Source of the DNA: JAXFQS01 sp051892815
GTDB taxonomy: Bacteria > Verrucomicrobiota > Kiritimatiellia > RFP12 > DVOR01
Direction of reading: 5' to 3'
Assembly: GCA_051892815.1 (NCBI GenBank)
Contig: JBJFGP010000084.1
Location: 1 to 19,374, forward strand
Length of the DNA stretch: 19,374 nt
The notes beneath the pieces were generated by a model that saw only the letters and a program-made list of their open reading frames with translations, was not told where the DNA came from and ran no database searches. Position 1 is the first letter of the stretch. Every line of letters begins with the position of its first letter. A program made the position numbers and the translations under genes. Shown piece after piece: positions 1-5,938 of the stretch.

Positions 1-182
1 AAGGGAATCGTTCCGAGAATGCGGTCGAAAGCGGAGATGCGGTCGGTTGTGACGAGTACGCGCTTGTCGCCCAGGCGGTAGGAATCGCGCACTTTCCCGG
101 AAATCTTTTCGCCCAAATCGGGGCAGTCGACTTCATCGAGGACATTGTTGAGTTCAGCGCGGATGCGCTCTTCGGATAGCAT
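1..182 (-). CDS. purC: PurC, SAICAR synthetase (N-terminal part, runs off the left edge)
   Basis: Phosphoribosylaminoimidazole-succinocarboxamide synthase joins aspartate to CAIR using ATP in de novo purine synthesis in the cytoplasm. The first 60 residues are visible. They contain the family hallmarks GKVRDSY (residues 29-35) and TTDRISAFD (45-53), which belong to the ATP-binding N-terminal lobe. The ATG at 182-180 is preceded by AAGGAGA at a good distance. It starts 26 nt after the dprA stop and looks like the last visible member of the rnd-to-purC operon. The rest of the gene lies outside the window, so its integrity cannot be judged. Recognition of the family is seen directly in the motifs. 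Confidence 0.93.
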   Translation of the reverse strand, partial: MLSEERIRAELNNVLDEVDCPDLGEKISGKVRDSYRLGDKRVLVTTDRISAFDRILGTIP

Positions 183-208
183 GGGAAGGTCTCCTTGATG
201 GGTTGTGG

Positions 209-1339
209 TCAGAGCTTGGTTATGATGCCGGTTATGTCGGATGAGACTAGCCGGCGGATGGAAAGTCGTGTCAGAATCAGGTTGAGGTTTTGTGGTGGCA
301 ATCCGCAACGGGTCAGGAGGTCGTCCAAGAGTATTCCGTCGACCGGAATTGCGTCATAAACCTTCTGCTCGTCTGGCGAGAGGTTGGGGTTGAGCGGCTT
401 TGGTATTGGGGGAATGTAGGCATCAATAATGCGCGGAGGCATTTGCGATTTGAAGGGCTGTTTGAACAAGGAAAGTTCGTCAATGACATCCTGTGGGGAG
501 CAAACTACGGCGGCACCATCACGCAGGAGGCGGTTGGTTCCTCTGGATTGGAGTGAGGTGATGTGACCGGGCACTGCCATTACTGTCCGGCCTTGGTCTG
601 CTGCGCATTCTGCGGTGATGAGGGTGCCGCTTCCATCGGGGGCTTCGACGGCCACCACGCCCAGGGAAAGCCCGCTGATAATGCGGTTTCGCTGGGGAAA
701 CATCAGCCGGTTTGCCGGTCTCTTGAAGGGGTACTCGGATACGATGGCGCCGCCTTTGGAGGTGATTGCCTCGGCGAGCGGGGAGTTGCATTTCGGGTAG
801 AGGCAGTCAATGCTTGAGCCGAGGACTGCGATGGTTGGCGCACCGACGGCGCAAAGGGCTCCGCGGTGGGCTTGGGTATCTATTCCCTCGGCCAGTCCGC
901 TGACGATTGTGTAGCCGGAGTAGGCGAGGTTTTCGGCGAAGTCGAAGGCAACTTTTGCTCCGTATGCAGTGGGTGCCCTGGTCCCGACGATGGCAATGCA
1001 GGAGGATGTCATCCGCATAATGTTTCCGGCGACATAGAGCGCGGAGGGCGGGTCGGGGATTTCCTTGAGGCGGAGGGGATAGAGTTCGTCGGCGGGGGTA
1101 AGAAGGTTGACTTTGCTCTTTTCGGCAAATTCTAGTTCCCGCTTCCAGCAGTCGGAACGGAGGGCCGCGTAGATTTGACGCGCTTTGACCTTTCCGATAC
1201 CCTGGACGCTCATCAGTTGGCTTTCGTCTGCCTGGTCGAGGTCGTCCAGATTTTTGAAGAAGTCGCAGAGTTTCCGGACGGTTGCCCCTCCGATGTCTTT
1301 GGTGCAGTTGAGCGCGATACAGACTTCCCGGAAGGTCAT
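209..1339 (-). CDS. dprA: DprA/Smf DNA-processing protein
   Basis: DprA binds incoming single-stranded DNA during natural transformation and loads RecA. The 376-residue protein has an N-terminal helix-hairpin-helix (about residues 40-58, with SVQGIGKVKA) and a Rossmann-like DprA core (about 75-290). The core carries the nucleotide-fold glycines at VGTR (118-121) and SGLAEGID (147-154), and the strongly conserved FPQRNRIISGLS (214-225). A C-terminal winged helix follows (about 322-376). The open frame extends 59 codons further upstream but that part lies over the glycosylase gene. The ATG at 1339-1337 has AAGGAGA upstream and gives an ATGA overlap with the previous stop, so it was chosen. No other competence gene is in the window, so DNA uptake is only inferred. 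Confidence 0.95.
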   Translation of the reverse strand: MTFREVCIALNCTKDIGGATVRKLCDFFKNLDDLDQADESQLMSVQGIGKVKARQIYAALRSDCWKRELEFAEKSKVNLLTPADELYPLRLKEIPDPPSALYVAGNIMRMTSSCIAIVGTRAPTAYGAKVAFDFAENLAYSGYTIVSGLAEGIDTQAHRGALCAVGAPTIAVLGSSIDCLYPKCNSPLAEAITSKGGAIVSEYPFKRPANRLMFPQRNRIISGLSLGVVAVEAPDGSGTLITAECAADQGRTVMAVPGHITSLQSRGTNRLLRDGAAVVCSPQDVIDELSLFKQPFKSQMPPRIIDAYIPPIPKPLNPNLSPDEQKVYDAIPVDGILLDDLLTRCGLPPQNLNLILTRLSIRRLVSSDITGIITKL

Positions 1340-2109
1340 GGGGTCTCCTTGCGGGATTTTCTGCCGAAGATGGGGATGGGGCGTTCCAGGCGGGTGAGAA
1401 CCAACTTCATGTGGTTCCAGAGGTGTTGCTTGGCGGATGGGGCTTTGTCGCCCATGCAAAGGATGCGTCCGGGGTGATAGGTCGGCATGACGGGAATCTT
1501 CCTGAAACTCATCCACTTGCCCAGGTTGGAGGCGGTGATGATATGTTCTCCGAGGAAGAGCCCGGTCAAGGTGATGGAGCCGAGCGCGACAATGATTTTG
1601 GGGCGAAGCGCGTCGATTTCCTCAGTGAAACTTTGGCGGCATTTTTCAAATTGTTCGCGCGTGGGACGATCCACAGGAAGTCGACATTTGCAGAGGGCGG
1701 TAAGGCAGTAGGCATCGCGCGCGTAGCCCATGGCCTTGAGCACGCCGTCGATGAGTTTCCCGGCCGGTCCGCTGTAGAGTTCGCCACGCTGGTCGTCGTC
1801 CTTCTCTGGCTGATCCGTCACGACGCAGACATCGGGAGTAGTGAGCAATCCCCGCGGTTGGAGCCTACGACTGGGGGCAGTTGATACGAAGCAGGCGTTG
1901 CATTGGGTGGCAACCTGTGGGGTGCACTGGTGCGCTGGTTGGGGTTGAACAGGTGCCAATCGAACCGGAGTCGGGGACGCAAAAGGTTTGAGCGCAGCAA
2001 GGGCTTCAGGGGAGACTTCAACGGTATTCTCGCCCAACTCGCGCAAGAGTTTCAGATGGTCGCTCAATCCGTCCAGAATAGCCGCCAAATTGTCGGGTGT
2101 TTCAGCCAA
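1336..2109 (-). CDS. Uracil-DNA glycosylase, family 4-like, probably with a 4Fe-4S cluster
   Basis: Probably removes uracil from DNA as the first step of base excision repair. With the TTG start it has 257 residues. Likely iron-sulfur ligands are C70-x2-C73, a cysteine in CKC (140-142) and C157, matching the spacing seen in family 4 enzymes. The C-terminal motif MPTYHPGRIL (208-217) and the ALGS strand (175-178) also fit. The first active-site motif is unusual: where family 4 has a Gly-Glu-x-Pro-Gly type loop, this reads TDQPEKDDDQRG (98-109), followed by YSGPAGKLID. The TTG at 2109-2107 is preferred because a strong AAGAGGAGG (2116-2124) sits 6 nt before it; the in-frame ATG at 2139 has no ribosome-binding site. 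It overlaps the trkH stop by 8 nt and dprA by ATGA. A divergent or altered specificity is possible. Confidence 0.85.
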   Translation of the reverse strand: MAETPDNLAAILDGLSDHLKLLRELGENTVEVSPEALAALKPFASPTPVRLAPVQPQPAHQCTPQVATQCNACFVSTAPSRRLQPRGLLTTPDVCVVTDQPEKDDDQRGELYSGPAGKLIDGVLKAMGYARDAYCLTALCKCRLPVDRPTREQFEKCRQSFTEEIDALRPKIIVALGSITLTGLFLGEHIITASNLGKWMSFRKIPVMPTYHPGRILCMGDKAPSAKQHLWNHMKLVLTRLERPIPIFGRKSRKETP

Positions 2110-3490
2110 CAGCAACCTCCTCTTCGGGATAGCGGACATGCTGGCTGGAGGCACGAGTCCCCAGTAGCATAATGACGGAGAGCGGCCCGAGGCGGCCAAT
2201 GAACATTGACACGATGATGATGGCGCGACCGATAGGACTCAAGTGGGGCGTCGTGTCCAGCGAGAGCCCGACCGTGCCAAAGGCGGACGCCGTCTCGAAG
2301 AGCAGTTTCAAGGCCCCATCTGGAGTATAAGCGAGGGGGTCGACGGCCAGCAAGATACAGAAGGTGGTGAGTATCAAAGCGAGGTAGAGGAAGAAAACGA
2401 TGAACGCATTGCGTACGATGAGCTGCGGGATGGTGCGCCCGTGCCATTCGGTGTCAACGCGGCCTTTGAGGGTAGCTGCAAGCGTCAACAGGACGACAAA
2501 GAGCGTTGTCCCCTTCATCCCCCCAGCCATCGAGCCAGGGGAGGCACCAATAGTCATACTGATGACGGCGAGCATATTGGACGCGGGGGAGAAGGATTCC
2601 ATCGGAACCATATTGAACCCGGCCGTCCTGGCAGTCGCGGCATGGAAGAAGGCGAGGTAAATCTTTTGTGGGATGGAGGTCCCGGTGAAGGCGTGGTTCC
2701 ATTCGAGAACAAGGTAGCAGGCAAGGGGAATAAGCAAAAGCGCCAGGGTAGTGACCAGCACCATCCGGGTGTGGAGCGAGACCTTCCCACGCGCGCGCAA
2801 ATCGCGTTTCCAGAAGCGAATGGTAGTCAAGTTTCGCATCACGAGGAACCCGATGCCGCCGGCAATGATGAGAGCCGCCATGGTCAGACCGTAGCAAGGG
2901 TCGTGGGCAAAAGAAACGAGACTGTCGGGGTGGAGACTCATACCGGCGTTGCAGAAGGCCATGATGCTGTGATAGATGCCGAAATAGATGGCCCGTGGAA
3001 GTTCATAGCCGCACCGTATGTAGCGCCAAGCGAGAACGACGGCCCCTGCGCCTTGGAACAAAAGAGTCATCAGCGCGGCTCGCCAGACTAGGGTGCGCAC
3101 CTTGTGGATTCCCTCAAGCCCGTACATGGCCGCTACTGATGCTTCGTCGTTGAGACTCAACTGTCGACCGATGAACATCATTAGTAAAGTGCCAAAGAGC
3201 ATAATCCCAAGGCCGCCTATTTCTACCAGCGCCAATATGACTAGTTGGCCGAAGAAGGTATAATTGGCCGCGATGTCCAGAACGGAAAGTCCCGTGACGC
3301 AAGTTGCGCTGGTAGCGGTGAATATGGCATCCGCCAGCCGCCCTGGATTCTCAGGTGTGCAGGCTAACGAGGTCATCAACAGAAGGGTGCCAACGGCTAT
3401 GACCGACAAGAACCCCAGAACGACTACAAGATTGGGATTGGGGCGGAAGCGCCGAGTGGGTGTTATTGTATGGGTCGACAGCAATCCCAT
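2102..3490 (-). CDS. TrkH/KtrB-family potassium channel subunit
   Basis: Integral inner-membrane K+ (or Na+/K+) uptake subunit. The 462-residue protein is built of four repeated membrane-pore-membrane units, each with a selectivity-filter glycine segment: TSATCVTGLSV (60-70), FCNAGMS (179-185), TARTAGFN (286-293) and SAFGTVGLSLD (402-412). Many hydrophobic segments fill the rest. The family normally works with a cytosolic NAD-binding TrkA/KtrA ring, which is not in this window. TrkH versus KtrB cannot be separated by eye; the length is close to KtrB. The start ATG at 3490 is one base after the TGA of the upstream amidohydrolase gene. A start 10 codons earlier is possible but would overlap that gene. 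The gene ends overlapping the glycosylase start. Confidence 0.92.
   Translation of the reverse strand: MGLLSTHTITPTRRFRPNPNLVVVLGFLSVIAVGTLLLMTSLACTPENPGRLADAIFTATSATCVTGLSVLDIAANYTFFGQLVILALVEIGGLGIMLFGTLLMMFIGRQLSLNDEASVAAMYGLEGIHKVRTLVWRAALMTLLFQGAGAVVLAWRYIRCGYELPRAIYFGIYHSIMAFCNAGMSLHPDSLVSFAHDPCYGLTMAALIIAGGIGFLVMRNLTTIRFWKRDLRARGKVSLHTRMVLVTTLALLLIPLACYLVLEWNHAFTGTSIPQKIYLAFFHAATARTAGFNMVPMESFSPASNMLAVISMTIGASPGSMAGGMKGTTLFVVLLTLAATLKGRVDTEWHGRTIPQLIVRNAFIVFFLYLALILTTFCILLAVDPLAYTPDGALKLLFETASAFGTVGLSLDTTPHLSPIGRAIIIVSMFIGRLGPLSVIMLLGTRASSQHVRYPEEEVAVG
2116..2124 (-). promoter_or_regulatory. Ribosome-binding site that decides a TTG start
   Basis: The minus strand reads AAGAGGAGG, then TTGCTG, then TTG. 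This near-perfect Shine-Dalgarno lies inside the last codons of the trkH-like gene and places the glycosylase start at TTG 2109 rather than at the ATG at 2139. The TTG overlaps the upstream TGA, suggesting re-initiation by terminating ribosomes. Confidence 0.75.
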
Positions 3491-3491
3491 G

Positions 3492-4283
3492 TCAGGGAAT
3501 TCCCAAGAGGCGGCTGGCATTGCCGCACAAGATAAGCTCCCGATCTACGCTCGGGAGGTTTAAGTTCAAGAATGATTGGAGCACACGATTCGGATTGTCC
3601 CAAGGCGTGTCGGTTCCAAAAAGAATACGCTCGGAACCGTGGCGTTGAATCAAAGCAAGGAGGTCGGCTTTGCTCTCATAGGTGCCGGCTTGGGAGAACT
3701 CCAGATAGAGCGGAAGACCGACCAGTTCTTGCATCACTTCATCATAGAAGCGATAACTTCCCATATGCGCAGCAATGACGGTTAGTTGGGGAATGTCCCG
3801 GACAACCTTTGCGAGGCGCGCTGGCGTTGCGTGGCTAAGCGTCGGGGAAAGAGGATCGAATCCAGTATGGAACATCAGCGGCAAACCTGATGCAGCGATG
3901 CACTCGTAAAGCGGATAGAGGGTTTGGTCGTCAACGAAGAAACCCTGGTAGTCTGGATGAAGTTTGATGCCCTTCAAACCGCGGGCTTTGATGCGTTCGG
4001 GCTGCTCAAGCGCATCCGGCGCAAAGGGGAAAAGTGAACCAAACGCATAGATGCCATCTGAGACCGTCGAGCGTGCCCAGTCATTCAGCGATTGATGTTG
4101 GCTGGCTTTGGTCGCGACTGGCAAAAGAACGGCGGCATCAATGCCAGCAGTTTTGAGGCGGACCTTCAGGTCGACGACTGTTCCATCCGTGGCTGGTGTG
4201 AAACCGGAGATGGAAACAAGTTTTGCGATGGCTCGCTCTGCAAGCGCATCGGGAAAGGCGTGGGCGTGAAAGTCGATAATCAT
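3492..4283 (-). CDS. Amidohydrolase-family TIM-barrel metal-dependent hydrolase
   Basis: A complete 263-residue member of the amidohydrolase_2 type, with the substrate unknown. Likely metal or catalytic residues are H6 and H8 in DFHAHAF, a lysine region at KGIKLHPDYQ (104-113), H139 in MFHTG, H173 in AAHMG, and D225 in LFGTDTPWDNP. There is no signal peptide, so it is cytoplasmic. Related proteins include decarboxylases and hydrolases of small aromatic or lactone substrates, but nothing here singles one out. It begins with ATG in a 4-nt ATGA overlap with the RNase D gene and ends one base before the channel gene, so it is embedded in an operon of unrelated functions. Confidence 0.88.
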   Translation of the reverse strand: MIIDFHAHAFPDALAERAIAKLVSISGFTPATDGTVVDLKVRLKTAGIDAAVLLPVATKASQHQSLNDWARSTVSDGIYAFGSLFPFAPDALEQPERIKARGLKGIKLHPDYQGFFVDDQTLYPLYECIAASGLPLMFHTGFDPLSPTLSHATPARLAKVVRDIPQLTVIAAHMGSYRFYDEVMQELVGLPLYLEFSQAGTYESKADLLALIQRHGSERILFGTDTPWDNPNRVLQSFLNLNLPSVDRELILCGNASRLLGIP

Positions 4284-5311
4284 TTTGAGGTGGGGTAAAA
4301 GTCTTTGCGCCAGTCATCAGGGGATATGCCGGCAAGTACGAATTGCTCGGCCGCGTGGCGGGTGATGAGCAGCGCAGGATCGATTCCCTTGGTGCGTGCC
4401 TTTTCTGCCACCTCAGCCATCAGTGCGGAGGATTTGTCGCGCAGAACGGCCCGGTCCACTGGTGTTTTCGGCGCTGTCTTTGGTGGCGTGTCGTGCAAGG
4501 CTTGGGTGCGTATCTCGGCAAGCAACTGGTCGGTAAGGGCCCTTGCGTGACCTTTCGGAGGAAGCGGCAGACCTTGTGCTAGACTAATCAGCAATTCATC
4601 CCGAACGATGGCATTTCGGGGGCGGTCACATTGCATTGCGTAGTTCTCGCGCCAAGTAGCCAAGCGGCGCAAGACGCATTGAGCAAGCGGTGGGAGACGA
4701 TTGTGTCCCTTGACCTTGCGCCAGCGTTCTTCAGCAGAGAGTGGTGGTTCGAGGTTGTCCAGTTTAGCAAGTTCCAACGACAAAATGTCTTGGCTAACCG
4801 TACGGTGTAGCAGTTCTTCCCGCGCCTTATGCAGATAAATGACATCCTCCGCGGCGTAGTCCAACTGCTGTTGGGTCAGTGGCCGTGCAGTCCAGTCAGA
4901 GCGTGTTTCGCTTTTGGCAAGGGTAATGCCTAAGACTTCCTGAAGGAGTGCCTGCAGCCCAATGACGGAGGAAAGTCCGGCGAATCCCGCTGCAATGCGC
5001 GTGTCGAACACATTCCTGATATGGGCATTGCCAGCCGCCCGACTGATGATGCGCATATCCTGCGGGGCATCGTGGAAGATTTTGACGATTCGTGTATCTT
5101 CCAATACAGGGCGCAGGGGCGTAAGGTCGGGCAGGACTATCGTGTCAATTAGGATTGCCTGCCCGGCGCAAGGCGCCACTTGAACCAGTCCGAGAATAGG
5201 ATAGTAGGTCCGCTCCCAAAGGAACTCTGTGTCGAGGGCTATGGCCGGGGCCTGGAGCAAGTCTACGGCAAGTTGTTTAAGTTGCTGGGGGGTGGTGACG
5301 ATGGAGGTCAT
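4280..5311 (-). CDS. rnd: Ribonuclease D (3'-5' exoribonuclease)
   Basis: RNase D trims the 3' ends of tRNA precursors and other stable RNAs in the cytoplasm. The 343-residue protein has the DEDDy exonuclease set: D27 and E29 in ALDTEFLWER, D85 in HDAPQDMRII, and Y152 and D156 in DYAAEDVIYLH. An HRDC domain follows at about 203-275 (RLPPLAQCVLRRLATWREN and CDRPRNAIVRDELL), with a more divergent second HRDC-like region near the C terminus. Length is slightly below the E. coli enzyme. It is the first gene of its operon and has a promoter with a consensus -10 box just upstream (5326-5354). No Shine-Dalgarno is visible before the ATG, which fits a very short leader. Confidence 0.94.
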   Translation of the reverse strand: MTSIVTTPQQLKQLAVDLLQAPAIALDTEFLWERTYYPILGLVQVAPCAGQAILIDTIVLPDLTPLRPVLEDTRIVKIFHDAPQDMRIISRAAGNAHIRNVFDTRIAAGFAGLSSVIGLQALLQEVLGITLAKSETRSDWTARPLTQQQLDYAAEDVIYLHKAREELLHRTVSQDILSLELAKLDNLEPPLSAEERWRKVKGHNRLPPLAQCVLRRLATWRENYAMQCDRPRNAIVRDELLISLAQGLPLPPKGHARALTDQLLAEIRTQALHDTPPKTAPKTPVDRAVLRDKSSALMAEVAEKARTKGIDPALLITRHAAEQFVLAGISPDDWRKDFYPTSK

Positions 5312-5325
5312 ACGCGATTGGCTCT

Positions 5326-5354
5326 ATTATATAATGAGTGGAGGGGGAAGACAA
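5326..5354 (-). promoter_or_regulatory. Sigma70-type promoter for the rnd operon
   Basis: On the minus strand a -35-like TTGTCT (5354-5349) and a perfect TATAAT (5331-5326) are separated by exactly 17 bases. Only 14 bases separate the -10 box from the rnd ATG at 5311. Transcription starting about 7 bases after the -10 would give a leader of roughly 7 nt with no Shine-Dalgarno. This is the best promoter match in the window. Confidence 0.75.
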
Positions 5355-5398
5355 TCTTGTTTTCCCTTCGGCGCAAAAATTATCGCAACTGGCGGCAA

Positions 5399-5938
5399 TT
5401 AGAGTAAACCGCCCAGTATCGCCCCCACTACTCCACCGCCCAAAATGATGGCCAGCGGATGGCATTGTTGGCGGTGCCCAATGGCCGCCAGGATGATTAT
5501 TGGCGGCATCGCTAACTGCAAAGTCGATCGCCCTAAGGTTAGCCCGGCGAAGATCAATCCCGCCAAGAGAATCAGCCCCAGCGAAACCGGGCGGACGCCT
5601 GTCAAAACGCCCTTGACAATAGGATGGTCGCGGTGGGCCTGGAGAAGCCTTGCTGCCAATGTCAGGATTAGAAAGGAGGGCAGGAGCATAGCCAGACTGG
5701 CAATTAGAGCCCCCCCCAGTCCTGCTTGCGTGTAGCCGACATAGGTTGCCGTGTTCAGACCGATTGGACCAGGGGTCAGTTGAGCTATTGAGGCAAGTGT
5801 AGCAAAAGATTCCTCGCTCAACAGGCTGTCTTTGCGCACCAGGTCTGCCATCAATAAGGGCATCAGGGAGTAGCCACCGCCGAAGCAGAGAAGCCCGTAT
5901 TTGGCGAAGTGCAACAGCAGGTAGAAGACGATGCTCAT
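5399..5938 (-). CDS. Half-size chromate transporter (ChrA/CHR family)
   Basis: A 179-residue membrane protein of the short-chain CHR family. Motifs seen are CFGGGYSLMPL (18-28) and AQLTPGPIGLNTATYVGY (52-69), with about five to six hydrophobic segments and a glycine-rich end. Family members export chromate or related anions by proton coupling, but many short-chain members have no tested substrate. Short-chain CHR proteins usually occur as two adjacent genes forming a pair; only one is present here. It starts with an ATGA overlap with the large beta-helix gene, so the two are translationally coupled, which is an unexpected pairing. No convincing terminator was seen between its stop and the rnd promoter. 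Confidence 0.9.
   Translation of the reverse strand: MSIVFYLLLHFAKYGLLCFGGGYSLMPLLMADLVRKDSLLSEESFATLASIAQLTPGPIGLNTATYVGYTQAGLGGALIASLAMLLPSFLILTLAARLLQAHRDHPIVKGVLTGVRPVSLGLILLAGLIFAGLTLGRSTLQLAMPPIIILAAIGHRQQCHPLAIILGGGVVGAILGGLL

Noticed and set aside
1340..1516. 59-codon N-terminal extension of DprA
   Set aside because: Overlaps the glycosylase gene in another frame, has biased composition, and the internal ATG has a strong ribosome-binding site and ATGA coupling.
2243..3091. 282-codon open frame on the plus strand
   Set aside because: Lies fully opposite the TrkH-like gene, has low-complexity charged composition and no recognisable domain. It is a shadow of the membrane-protein coding strand.
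5312..5398. Terminator for the ChrA-type gene
   Set aside because: A short TTTTT run is present on the minus strand, but only a 3-base stem precedes it, which is too weak to call.
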